This document shows, piece after piece, positions 7,681 through 15,640 of a stretch of 23,009 bases of DNA (position 1 is its first letter; the number at the start of each line of letters is the position of its first letter). This DNA is from Brevundimonas sp. UBA5866. Lineage in GTDB: Bacteria > Pseudomonadota > Alphaproteobacteria > Caulobacterales > Caulobacteraceae. Location of the stretch: positions 1 to 23,009 of the forward strand of contig NZ_DJFS01000054.1 in assembly GCF_002432125.1 (NCBI RefSeq), read 5' to 3'. Both the position numbers and the translations under genes were made by a program. Below the pieces are notes generated by a model. The model worked only from the letters and a program-made list of their open reading frames with translations, made no database searches and was not told where the DNA came from.

Positions 7681-8028
7681 TTAGATCTCGAAGGCTCTCA
7701 ACCGCTCCCTCAGCGGCGCGATCCAGTCCTGCGCCGCATCGCCGCCCCACAGGTGCCACGCGATATAGCCCGCCGAGGGTTTGGTCGGGTGGCCCCAGAA
7801 CTTGCCGCGTTTATCGACGGCATGGCGGGCGAACCAAGCGTTCATGGTGATGATGTCGCGGTCGCTGACGCGTTCGCCTCGACTGAGGCGCAGGGCGCGG
7901 TTCAGGCCCACTTCGGTGCCGCCGCGCTTGTGTTCGCGTCGCAGGGCGATGCCATAGTTTGCGGCCTCGATCACGGCGTCGGGCGGGGTGCGTTCCTCGT
8001 CGGTGATGGAGGGGTGATCGATGAACAT
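7681..8028 (-). CDS. Conserved small protein of unknown function (RGGTEVG/WGGD motifs)
   Basis: A 115-residue protein, no signal peptide or membrane segment, charged and Arg/Trp-rich. Start MFIDHPSITDEERTPPDAV at 8028. The core reads ANYGIALRREHKRGGTEVG, LSRGERVSDRDIITMNAWF, ARHAVDKRGKFWG, SAGYIAWHLWGGDAAQDW. I associate this arrangement (RGGT-VG, then R-H-VDK, then AGYIAW-LWGGD) with small domains found alone or attached to phage head proteins, but this is recollection, not a search result, and no function is known to me. Here it stands alone, divergent from rlmJ with 48 bases between the two starts, and convergent with tdh across the shared terminator region. It is not surrounded by phage genes. 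Confidence 0.75.
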   Translation of the reverse strand: MFIDHPSITDEERTPPDAVIEAANYGIALRREHKRGGTEVGLNRALRLSRGERVSDRDIITMNAWFARHAVDKRGKFWGHPTKPSAGYIAWHLWGGDAAQDWIAPLRERLRAFEI

Positions 8029-8076
8029 CGACGGTTTTCCTTGACCTTGGCCCCGCGTCGGGAGACGAGCGCCTTT

Positions 8077-8895
8077 ATGAACTATCGTCACAGCTTCCAC
8101 GCCGGAAATTTCGCCGACCTTGTCAAACACGCGCTGGTGCTGTGGCTGGTGAAACAGATGCAGGCCAAGGGCCCGCTGCATGTGCTGGATACCCATGCGG
8201 GTGCAGGCTTGTACGATCTGTCGGGCGATGCGGTTCGATCCAAGGAAGCCGAGGCGGGCGTGGCGCGTCTGATGGACGCGGCCAACCGTCCGCCGCTGAT
8301 CGAGGCGCTGGCCGCCGAGGTCGCCGCCTTCAATCCGCAGGGCGGGGTGCGTTACTATCCCGGCTCGCCGCTGCTGATCGCGCGGGCGCTGGAAAAGGGC
8401 GGCACTTATCGCGGGTTCGAGCTGAATCCTCAGGTCAAACCCCTGCTGGACGAGGCGCTGGCCCAATATTCGAACGCTCACGGTTTCGAGGGCGATGGCT
8501 ATGACCTGACCACCATCGCCGCGCTGAAGGTGCAGGGGCCGCTGATCCTGATTGATCCGCCGTTCGAGCGGGGGGATGACTATATCCGCTCGGCCGAAAC
8601 CGCCGCCCGCATCGTCAAGCGCGATCCCAAGGCGGTGGTGGCCATCTGGACCCCGCTGAAGGACATGGAAACCTTCGACGGCTTCATCCGCCGTCTGGAA
8701 GAGGCCAAGGCCCCGAACGTGGTCGTGGCCGAGGCGCGACTGCGCCCGCTGACCAACCCGATGAAGATGAACGGCTGCACCATGACGGTGGTGAATGCCC
8801 CCGACGGCACCGACGCCGCCGCACGCGAAATCTGCGGATGGGTGGCGGCCAGCCTTGGCGAGGAAAAGGCCAAGGCCGAAATCTGGAGCCTGTAA
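8077..8895 (+). CDS. rlmJ: 23S rRNA (adenine2030-N6)-methyltransferase RlmJ
   Basis: S-adenosylmethionine-dependent methyltransferase for A2030 of 23S rRNA. It has 272 residues (E. coli 280). The N-terminal signature MNYRHSFHAGNFADLVKH fixes the start at 8077; an upstream extension of the open frame has no family resemblance. The SAM-binding region contains VLDTHAGAGLYDL, and the catalytic motif IV is LILIDPPFE at Asp160-Phe163, a Phe in place of the Tyr usual in E. coli. The insertion between GAGLYDL and the FELNP motif contains the helical region typical of RlmJ. A GGGAG stretch about 11 bases upstream may be the ribosome site. Divergent partner is the small protein at 7681-8028. Confidence 0.95.
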   Translation: MNYRHSFHAGNFADLVKHALVLWLVKQMQAKGPLHVLDTHAGAGLYDLSGDAVRSKEAEAGVARLMDAANRPPLIEALAAEVAAFNPQGGVRYYPGSPLLIARALEKGGTYRGFELNPQVKPLLDEALAQYSNAHGFEGDGYDLTTIAALKVQGPLILIDPPFERGDDYIRSAETAARIVKRDPKAVVAIWTPLKDMETFDGFIRRLEEAKAPNVVVAEARLRPLTNPMKMNGCTMTVVNAPDGTDAAAREICGWVAASLGEEKAKAEIWSL

Positions 8896-9008
8896 GGCTT
8901 TAGGATTTCTGACGAAGGTGACAGCTTTCCTGCGGGTTTGGCCCATTGCCAATCGCCTGTCGGACAGTCAGTGTCAGCGGCTCCAGTGCGTACCAGACGA
9001 AGCCGCCG

Positions 9009-9743
9009 ATGAAGCCTATCGCCATCCTTGAGACGGGTTACCCGCCCGAAGCCCTGCGCGACAGTTTTGATGACTATCCGGCCCGCTTCCGCGCCCTTCT
9101 GGGCGAGGACGCCAAGACGGTGCGTTTCGACGTACAGCAGGGACATCTGCCGGACAATCCGTCGGACTATGCGGGCTGCATCGTCACCGGATCGGCGGCG
9201 GGGGTGTATGAGGACCATTTCTGGATTCCACTGCTGGTGGATTGGCTGCGGGCCGCGCGGGGAAAGACGCGCCTTTTGGGCATCTGCTTCGGCCATCAGG
9301 TGATCGCCCACGCCTTTGGCGGGCGGGTCGAAAAATCCGACAAGGGATGGGGCGTGGGGCTGCACCGCTATGACGTGCTAACCCGCGAGGACTGGATGCA
9401 CCCGCGTTCCGACAGCATCGCCATTCCCGTCTCGCATCAGGATCAGGTGGTCGCCATTCCCGACGACGCCCGCGTGGTCGCCCGCTGCGACTTCACGCCT
9501 TTTGCGGGTCTGGCCTATGGCGATGACGACGCCATCAGCTTCCAGTGCCACCCCGAGTTCCAGCCCGCCTATGCCGCGGCCCTGACCGAGCTGCGGCGCG
9601 GCACCCGCATTGCCGACGAATTGGTGGACGAGGCGCTGGAAAGCCTGAAACGCCCCAATGACCGCTCCGTGCTGACGGCATGGGTGCGGGCCTATCTGCT
9701 GCTGACACCACCGCCGGTCGAGGGCGACGGCTCGGGGATTTGA
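9009..9743 (+). CDS. Class I glutamine amidotransferase-like protein
   Basis: Stand-alone GATase1 domain, 244 residues, of the type related to the GMP-synthase amidotransferase domain. The nucleophile elbow LLGICFGHQVIAHAFGG holds Cys93; the rest of the triad is His181 and Glu183 in QCHPEFQ. CIVTGSAAGVYED supplies the oxyanion-loop region. No synthetase domain is attached and none lies nearby, so the acceptor is unknown; stand-alone members of this family are often of unsettled function and some act as hydrolases. I chose MKPIAILETGYPPEAL at 9009 because strand one of the fold starts there; an in-frame ATG at 8946 would add 21 residues without resemblance. The ribosome site is weak. About 113 bases separate it from rlmJ. 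Confidence 0.88.
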   Translation: MKPIAILETGYPPEALRDSFDDYPARFRALLGEDAKTVRFDVQQGHLPDNPSDYAGCIVTGSAAGVYEDHFWIPLLVDWLRAARGKTRLLGICFGHQVIAHAFGGRVEKSDKGWGVGLHRYDVLTREDWMHPRSDSIAIPVSHQDQVVAIPDDARVVARCDFTPFAGLAYGDDDAISFQCHPEFQPAYAAALTELRRGTRIADELVDEALESLKRPNDRSVLTAWVRAYLLLTPPPVEGDGSGI

Positions 9744-9830
9744 TCTTCGCTAAGGCTTGGGAAACCTCAGTGTCGGATAAGCTTTGCAGGGGCGCTCCGG
9801 TGTAGGGAGTTTTGACCCCGGGGGGTTGAA

Positions 9831-12407
9831 GTGTTCGACGTTAGGTCCGGCCAAAAACCTGTGCCCGCAGGCAAGTGGGGCGCATGGGTATTTGCAGGTA
9901 TTCTGGGAGCTCTGTGTGCTGTTTCTCCGGTCGAGGCGTCGAACCGGAATCAAACAGGCCTTGGCCGTATGAGCGTTTCGGCGCAGCAGACTGAACGTCT
10001 GCTCCAGTATGTCGAGAAACGGGCCTCATCGACCACTTTCGGTGAGCTTGATGCCTTTGGCCGCGCGGCCAGCGTCCAGTACACCGAGGACGGTCTGCGG
10101 CGTCTGCAGCACGTCTACAATGTGTATATCAACAATGGCGAGACCGAGCGGGCCGGCTACTGGAACCGTCACATCAGCACCAATGCCGAGCGTATCGGCA
10201 GCAAACGCTATCAGACCATTGCACAGCTGAACGCGGCCCTGATCGCCTATGAGGAGGGCGATACAGATCAGGCGGCCCATATGCGGCGCGTGATGGACCA
10301 TACCTCGGACTGGTACGTGCGGCTGATGGCGGTGCGCTATTATTCCATCACCCGTTTCGACACCCATCAGGTGGGCGAGGGACTCAAGCTGCTGTCTATG
10401 GTGCAGGCCCAGATTCCCGAAGGCGATGCCGAGACGGAAGCCGCACAGGCGGGCGTGTGGGAGATGATCGGGATCGGCCTGATGTCCCTGCATGATGTGC
10501 AGGGGGCGACCGATGCCTTTTCCCGCTACGAGATGGAATATAGCCAGGTGGACTGGCCGCGACCGGATTTCGACACCGTTTATAATCTGGGCGGAATGGC
10601 CATCTCGATGGGGGATGCCGAAACGGGCCAGCGCTATTTCGAGGTTCATGACCGATTGGCACGTCGGGCGGACTTGCACGGACTGGTGGCCCATAATGCC
10701 CTGATGTGTGCCCGCCTTGCGCGGGTGAAGGATGACATGCAGGGCATTCTGGCCTGTCTGGCCGATCACGAAACCCTGCTGGCGGGCGATGTCTATCTCC
10801 AGCAGCGGGCATGGCCCCTGCTGGTCATCGCCATGTCCAGACAGTCCCGGCTGGCCCAGGCCGAGGCCCTTTACCGCCGTTGGGATGCGATCAAGCCTGA
10901 TCTCGTTGGCGGTGGCGTATGGAATTTGGGGGTGAGCGCCCAGGCCGAACTGGCTTTTGCACGAGGCGAGTACGGCAAGGCCATGCGCCTGATGCGCGAG
11001 TATTCGAGGCTGAATGCCCTTAACGATGCGCGGGCCTATAGCGACGGTATCAACCAGGTGACGCAGGACATGCAGCAACAGCTGACCCAGCGTCGTCACC
11101 AGTTGACCATCGAACAGGCGAACGTGCGCTTGCAGGCGGCCATGATCCGCGCCCAGACCTGGATCGTGGGGGTGACGCTGTTCTTTCTGATCTGCGGCAC
11201 TGTGTTTGCGATCTGGCTGTGGGTGCAGGCGCGCGAACTGCGAAAAGCCCGCCAGAGAGCCGAGGAGGCCAGCACCGCCAAGACGCGTTTCCTGGCCAAT
11301 ATGAGCCATGAAATCCGCACGCCCCTGAATGGCGTGATCGCGATGGCCGATGCCTTGGCACAGCGCTCTCTTGGACGCGAGGAACGCGAGCTGGTCGATA
11401 TCATCCGTTCGTCCGGCGGTACGCTGGAGCGGCTGCTCAGCGACATTCTGGACAGCGCGCGTATTGAATCGGGCGAACTCATCCTCGAATCCGCACCGTT
11501 CGATCTGCCGGCCATGCTGGGCGAGATCGTCGAGCTGTGGAGCGCGCGCGCCGAGGCCAAGGGCGTCAGGATCGATCTCGTGTGCGGTGACGGTCTGGCT
11601 GACAGGGTGATGGGGGATGTCGTCCGCCTGCGTCAGGTCTTGAACAACCTTGTCTCCAACGCGCTCAAATTCACGGACGGGGGCACGGTGACGCTGGAAG
11701 CCCTGCGTGCGCAGTCTGACCGCGTATATTTCTGCGTGACCGATACCGGTGTCGGATTTGACGACGAGGTGCGACAGCGGATTTTCGCCCGCTTCCAGCA
11801 GGCCGATGAATCCATCACCCGCCGCTATGGCGGATCAGGGTTGGGGTTAAATATTTCCCAGGAACTGATAAATATGATGGGTGGCCAGATGGATTGCGCC
11901 AGCATACCGGGACATGGCGCAAAATTCTGGTTTGAACTTAAGCTGCCCCGTGTTCAAACTGAGCCATCAGTCGCAGAAAAGAGGGACTTGATGGCGGACC
12001 ATTCGGTCGAAACGTCTACGGGTCTGGGGTTGAGGGTACTGTTGGCAGACGATCACGCTGCCAACCGCAAGGTCGTCGAGGTTTTGCTGGCTCCGCTGGA
12101 TGTAGAGATTGTCTCTGTGGTGGACGGCCAGCAGGCGCTTGACGCCTTTGTGGAAGACCATTTCGATCTGGTGCTGATGGATATGCAGATGCCGGTGATG
12201 GATGGTGTGAGCGCCACGCGCAGACTGCGTGAAATCGAAAAGCGTGATGGCCGTATCCATACGCCCATCGTCATGCTCACGGCCAATGCTATGGCCGAAC
12301 ATATCGAGGCCAGCCTGGCGGCGGGTGCCGATGCGCACCTGACCAAGCCGTTGACCGTGAAATCTTTGATGAATGCGATCAACAGCGTGCTGGACGTCGC
12401 AGCCTGA
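9831..12407 (+). CDS. Hybrid sensor histidine kinase with helical-repeat sensor and receiver domain
   Basis: Membrane-bound hybrid kinase, 858 residues. A GTG start at 9831 follows a GGGGGG-rich ribosome site; an in-frame stop at 9813 rules out longer forms. WGAWVFAGILGALCAVSP is a signal-type hydrophobic stretch, after which residues about 45-430 look like helical TPR-like repeats, probably periplasmic. A membrane helix (443-466, TWIVGVTLFFLICGTVFAIW) leads into a short coiled coil and HisKA with FLANMSHEIRTPLNG (His493). The ATPase domain has VLNNLVSNALKFTDGG, VTDTGVGFDDE and GGSGLGLN. The receiver has Asp740-Asp741, phospho-acceptor Asp784 in LVLMDMQMPVMDG and Lys839. No HAMP, phosphotransfer domain or response regulator gene is visible nearby, so it is an orphan whose signal and partner are unknown. 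Confidence 0.93.
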   Translation: MFDVRSGQKPVPAGKWGAWVFAGILGALCAVSPVEASNRNQTGLGRMSVSAQQTERLLQYVEKRASSTTFGELDAFGRAASVQYTEDGLRRLQHVYNVYINNGETERAGYWNRHISTNAERIGSKRYQTIAQLNAALIAYEEGDTDQAAHMRRVMDHTSDWYVRLMAVRYYSITRFDTHQVGEGLKLLSMVQAQIPEGDAETEAAQAGVWEMIGIGLMSLHDVQGATDAFSRYEMEYSQVDWPRPDFDTVYNLGGMAISMGDAETGQRYFEVHDRLARRADLHGLVAHNALMCARLARVKDDMQGILACLADHETLLAGDVYLQQRAWPLLVIAMSRQSRLAQAEALYRRWDAIKPDLVGGGVWNLGVSAQAELAFARGEYGKAMRLMREYSRLNALNDARAYSDGINQVTQDMQQQLTQRRHQLTIEQANVRLQAAMIRAQTWIVGVTLFFLICGTVFAIWLWVQARELRKARQRAEEASTAKTRFLANMSHEIRTPLNGVIAMADALAQRSLGREERELVDIIRSSGGTLERLLSDILDSARIESGELILESAPFDLPAMLGEIVELWSARAEAKGVRIDLVCGDGLADRVMGDVVRLRQVLNNLVSNALKFTDGGTVTLEALRAQSDRVYFCVTDTGVGFDDEVRQRIFARFQQADESITRRYGGSGLGLNISQELINMMGGQMDCASIPGHGAKFWFELKLPRVQTEPSVAEKRDLMADHSVETSTGLGLRVLLADDHAANRKVVEVLLAPLDVEIVSVVDGQQALDAFVEDHFDLVLMDMQMPVMDGVSATRRLREIEKRDGRIHTPIVMLTANAMAEHIEASLAAGADAHLTKPLTVKSLMNAINSVLDVAA

Positions 12408-12411
12408 TAAA

Positions 12412-12440
12412 AAAGCCCGCTCCAACATGTAGCGGGCTTT
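12412..12440 (+). terminator. Terminator hairpin after the hybrid kinase
   Basis: AAAGCCCGCT, 9-base loop, AGCGGGCTTT: a perfect 10-bp stem with A and T ends, four bases past the kinase stop. It can work in both directions and may also end the hemF transcript coming from the right. Confidence 0.85.
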
Positions 12441-12479
12441 ACTGTTTCCGGGCGGTTGAGGCCTGAGGGGCCCTTTCAC

Positions 12480-12567
12480 CTGCATTCCGGTTTTGTAGTT
12501 ACGTGGCCCAACGGCCACTTCACCGGCATCCCGGCTTTGTGGTTACGTGGCCTTACGGCCACTTCAC
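12480..12567 (-). repeat. Two 44-bp tandem repeats with internal hairpins, overlapping the hemF stop
   Basis: Two adjacent 44-base copies (12480-12523 and 12524-12567) differ at 6 positions by eye. Read on the minus strand, each begins GTGAAGTGGCCG and contains a perfect 6-bp hairpin, GTGGCC-loop-GGCCAC; the loop is GTAA in the copy nearer hemF and GTTG in the other. A degenerate third start (GTGAAAGGGCC) follows at about 12467-12479. The first copy supplies the last hemF codons and its TAA stop lies in the hairpin loop. Confidence 0.85.
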
Positions 12568-13431
12568 TACGGGAGGCATCGACGACAGGATCGACTCCGT
12601 GTTTCCGCCGGTCTTGAGGCCGAACATGGTGCCGCGGTCGTACAGCAGGTTGAACTCGACGTAGCGGCCACGACGGATCAGCTGCTCCTCGCGCTGTTCC
12701 TCGGTCCACGGCTCGTTCATGCGGCCCGCGACGATGTCGGTGTAGACCTTCAGGAAGTTCTTGCCGACATCCTGGGTGAAGGCGAAGTCCTTCTCGAAAT
12801 CACCGGTGTTGTGGTGGTCGTAGAAGATACCGCCCGTGCCGCGCGGCTCGTTGCGGTGGGGCAGGAAGAAGTACTCGTCGCACCACTTCTTGTACTTGGG
12901 ATAGTATTCCGGATCGTGGCGGTCGCAGGCGTCCTTCATGGCCGCGTGGAAGGCGATCGTGTCGGGGTGGTCGTCACGACGGTCGGCATCCAGCACCGGC
13001 GTCAGGTCGCCGCCGCCACCGAACCAGCTTTCAGTGGTGGCGATGAAGCGGGTGTTCATGTGAACCGCGGGAACGTTCGGATTCACCGGATGGCAGATCA
13101 GGCTGATACCGGTGGCGAAGAAGCGCGGGTCCTCGGCGGCACCGGGGACGTTCTTGGCATAGTCGGCCGGAAACTCGCCGAACACGGTCGAGCAGTGGAC
13201 GCCGACCTTTTCGAACAGGCGCCCCGTCATCATACCCATGACGCCACCGCCGCCAGCGGGGCGGTCCCACGGGGTACGCACGAAACGGCCTGGCTCGCCT
13301 TGGTACAGGTCCGAAGGTGCGGCGTCTTCCAGCGCCTCGAATCCGGCATGGATCTGATCGCGCAGCGTCTCAAACCAGACGCGTGCGCGCTCGCGCCGTT
13401 CGATCATCAGTTCGGGAGTAATTTCGGTCAT
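12553..13431 (-). CDS. hemF: Oxygen-dependent coproporphyrinogen III oxidase
   Basis: Cytoplasmic haem-synthesis enzyme that oxidatively decarboxylates two propionates of coproporphyrinogen III to give protoporphyrinogen IX. The protein has 292 residues from MTEITPEL; an in-frame ATG at 13452 would add seven. Family landmarks are RAGGGG-like PAGGGGVMGMM, VPAVHMNTRFI, SWFGGGGDLTPVL, YYPKYKKWCDEYFFLPHRNEPRGTGGIFYD in pieces, and RRGRYVEFNLLYDRGTMFGL. It ends at MPPVVKWP, without the roughly 25-residue tail of the E. coli enzyme; I believe short ends are usual in alphaproteobacteria. The stop codon lies inside the first of two 44-bp repeats. Proximity to trmL and petABC is a familiar alphaproteobacterial arrangement and links haem supply with cytochrome production. 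Confidence 0.96.
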   Translation of the reverse strand: MTEITPELMIERRERARVWFETLRDQIHAGFEALEDAAPSDLYQGEPGRFVRTPWDRPAGGGGVMGMMTGRLFEKVGVHCSTVFGEFPADYAKNVPGAAEDPRFFATGISLICHPVNPNVPAVHMNTRFIATTESWFGGGGDLTPVLDADRRDDHPDTIAFHAAMKDACDRHDPEYYPKYKKWCDEYFFLPHRNEPRGTGGIFYDHHNTGDFEKDFAFTQDVGKNFLKVYTDIVAGRMNEPWTEEQREEQLIRRGRYVEFNLLYDRGTMFGLKTGGNTESILSSMPPVVKWP

Positions 13432-13588
13432 AGGGGCTTCAACCACGATCATGGCTCGGTGAACAGTCCGAGGATGTGCAGGCTAATGCCGCACGGCGAA
13501 GGTTTTGCCCTTGATCTGGATCAGACCCGTTCCCCAAACCGCAATCCTGTGCCAGCGTGCGCTCCAGTATTTGCACGAGGGGGGTGCG

Positions 13589-14851
13589 ATGTTCCGCAAA
13601 ACGATCCTGGCCGCAGCCGCAGTGGCTGCCTTCACCGCTACCACGCCGGTCATGGCCCAGACGGGGGATGCCGCCACCGAGGCGCGTGTGCGCCAGATCC
13701 TGCGCCGCACCCCGCTGATCGACGGCCACAACGACCTGCCGTGGGCCATCCGTCAGGGCTATGGCAATGATGTGCATGGGGTGGACCTGACAACGGACCT
13801 GTCGATGAGCACCCGTCTGCACACCGATATCCCGCGCCTGCGCGAAGGCGGCGTCGGTGCCCAGTTCTGGTCGGTCTATGTTTCGGCCAACATGACCCAG
13901 CTTGAGGCGGCAAAGGCAACTTTCGAACAGATCGACACGGTCAAACGCATCATCGGCGCCCACCCGCAGACCTTCGAGATCGCCACCACCGCCGACGACA
14001 TCGTCCGCATCCACCGTCAGGGCAAGATCGCCAGCCTGATCGGCATGGAAGGCGGTTATTCCATCGATGACAGCCTCGGCCTGCTGCGTGAATTCCGCCG
14101 TGCCGGCGCGCTGTACATGACGCTGACGCACTCCAAATCGACCAACTGGGCCGATGCGGGTACCGATGCGCCCAAATGGGGCGGCCTGAACGCCTTTGGC
14201 GAGGAAGTCGTCAAGGAAATGAACCGCATCGGCATGATGGTGGACCTGAGCCACGTCTCGCCGGACACCATGCGCGATGCCCTGCGGGTGACCGAAGCGC
14301 CGGTGATCTTCTCGCACTCGTCGGCTCTGGGGGTAACGGCACACCCGCGCAATGTTCCCGATGACGTGCTGGCGGCGATGAAGGACAACGGCGGTATCGT
14401 CATGGTAACCTTCGTGCCCGGCTTCATCAGCGAACAGGTGCGCGAGTGGAGTTCTTTGCGTGCCGCCGAGGATGCTCGGTTGAAGAGCCTGCATCCGGGT
14501 GATCCCGATCGCGTGAAGCGAGAGCTGGACCAGTGGATGTCCGCACATCCGATCCCGCGCGCAACGCTTCAGGATGTGGTCGCCCATATCCAGTACGTCC
14601 GCGACAAGGCCGGGATCGATCACGTGGGTTTGGGCGGCGACTTCGACGGCGTGGACAGCCTGCCGGTCGGTGTCGAGGCGGTCGATGCCTATCCGCGCAT
14701 TCTGGCCGAGCTGATGAAGCGCGGCTGGACCGAAGCCGACATCCGCAAGCTGTCGGGCGAGAACATGCTGCGCGTCATGCGCCGCGTCGAAGCGGTCGCG
14801 GCGGCAAAGCAGAGCGAACGTCCGAACCTGTCGCGTCTTCCGGCGAACTGA
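13589..14851 (+). CDS. Exported M19 (renal-type) dipeptidase
   Basis: Zinc dipeptidase of peptidase family M19, 420 residues, exported by the signal peptide MFRKTILAAAAVAAFTATTPVMA. Start at 13589 follows a strong GAGGGGGG ribosome site. Metal ligands are visible in order: His47 and Asp49 in PLIDGHNDLPW, the bridging Glu in LIGMEGGYSI, His in VDLSHVSPDTM, His in VIFSHSSALG, and the catalytic Asp in GLGGDFDGVD. The fold and length agree with bacterial membrane-dipeptidase homologues, which cleave dipeptides including some with D-residues. It probably acts in the periplasm on imported or cell-wall-derived dipeptides. It lies between hemF (divergent) and trmL (convergent) and has its own terminator, so it is likely transcribed alone. 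Confidence 0.94.
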   Translation: MFRKTILAAAAVAAFTATTPVMAQTGDAATEARVRQILRRTPLIDGHNDLPWAIRQGYGNDVHGVDLTTDLSMSTRLHTDIPRLREGGVGAQFWSVYVSANMTQLEAAKATFEQIDTVKRIIGAHPQTFEIATTADDIVRIHRQGKIASLIGMEGGYSIDDSLGLLREFRRAGALYMTLTHSKSTNWADAGTDAPKWGGLNAFGEEVVKEMNRIGMMVDLSHVSPDTMRDALRVTEAPVIFSHSSALGVTAHPRNVPDDVLAAMKDNGGIVMVTFVPGFISEQVREWSSLRAAEDARLKSLHPGDPDRVKRELDQWMSAHPIPRATLQDVVAHIQYVRDKAGIDHVGLGGDFDGVDSLPVGVEAVDAYPRILAELMKRGWTEADIRKLSGENMLRVMRRVEAVAAAKQSERPNLSRLPAN

Positions 14852-14880
14852 CGTCAGCGAATCGCGACAGATATGAAAAT

Positions 14881-14910
14881 GGCGGCGGAGCGGTTGACCC
14901 GCCCGCCGCC
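14881..14910 (+). terminator. Terminator between the dipeptidase gene and trmL
   Basis: GGCGGCGG pairs with CCGCCGCC and, after a bulged A, GCGG pairs with CCGC around loop TTGAC, giving a 12-bp hairpin. It is flanked by ATTTTC on the minus-strand exit and TTCTTC on the plus-strand exit, so it can serve both convergent genes. Confidence 0.8.
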
Positions 14911-14981
14911 TTCTTCGTCCGACCGGCGGAGAAAAATAATAAACAGGGATTCGACGCAGCCGCGACCGCGTCAGGCATTCG

Positions 14982-15437
14982 TTATCCGTGGTTGAAATGA
15001 CCGGTCTGGCGAAGCCCTTCCCAGAGGGTGATGCCTGCCGTCACTGACAGGTTCAGCGAGCGGGCGTTGGCTTCCAGCGGGATGATGATCCGCTCGTCGG
15101 CAGCGGCGTGGACATAGTCCGGCGCGCCCGCACTTTCCTTGCCGAACAATAGGATATCATCGTCCTGAAAGGAAAATTCGGCCATCGAGGTGGCCCCCTT
15201 GGTCGTCATCAGCAGCAGACGGCCCTGCGGCTTGTCACGCAGGAAATCGTCCCAGCTGGCATGACGGATCATGTGGGAGAGGGGGCCGTAATCCAGCGCG
15301 GCGCGCTTCATGGCACGGTCGTCAAAAGTGAATCCGGTGGGCTCGATCACGTGCAATTCGACGCCGAAACAGGCGCTGAGACGGATACATGCCCCCACAT
15401 TCTGTGGGATATCTGGTTGAAAAAGGGCGAGACGCAT
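14982..15437 (-). CDS. trmL: tRNA (cytidine/uridine-34 2'-O)-methyltransferase TrmL
   Basis: SPOUT-family methyltransferase that 2'-O-methylates the wobble base of leucine tRNAs. It has 151 residues, close to E. coli TrmL (157). Start MRLALFQPDIPQNVGACIRL matches the family opening (LYEPEIPPNTGNIIRL in E. coli), so I prefer 15437 to an ATG five codons upstream. Other landmarks are LHVIEPTGFTFDD, ALDYGP, LLFGKESAGAPD and the trefoil-knot SAM site IIIPLEANARSLNLSVTAGI. It is divergent from petA with about 200 bases between the starts, and convergent with the dipeptidase gene. Confidence 0.95.
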   Translation of the reverse strand: MRLALFQPDIPQNVGACIRLSACFGVELHVIEPTGFTFDDRAMKRAALDYGPLSHMIRHASWDDFLRDKPQGRLLLMTTKGATSMAEFSFQDDDILLFGKESAGAPDYVHAAADERIIIPLEANARSLNLSVTAGITLWEGLRQTGHFNHG

Positions 15438-15640
15438 TCTAGAGCCCAACATACGCGCGGGAGAGGGCCTTGTCGTGTCTTTTGTTGCGACCGTTTCTCA
15501 AGTTGTGTCTACAGCTTGTCATGGGGTGGTCTTAACCAAGGCATGATGGCAAAGCTTTGTTCTTCCGCTAGTGACGGTTCATGCCGACTGCACGCCTCGC
15601 AGCAATGCGGGGGGCTGATCGGATTGCAGAGGTGAGACGC

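Noticed and set aside
7681..8028. Prophage remnant around the small RGGTEVG/LWGGD protein
   Set aside because: No integrase, portal, capsid or attachment-site duplication is seen; all neighbours are core bacterial genes.
8957..8967. Small palindrome CTGTC-G-GACAG before the amidotransferase gene
   Set aside because: Five-base arms with a one-base centre are expected by chance at this GC content, and nothing else supports a regulatory site.
12480..12567. Possible CRISPR array
   Set aside because: The two 44-bp units abut with no spacers, are only two in number, and no cas gene is near.
15484..15512. TTGCGA-N17-TCTACA as a possible petABC promoter
   Set aside because: The -10 part matches the consensus at only about half its positions; the spacing is right but the evidence is too weak to list.
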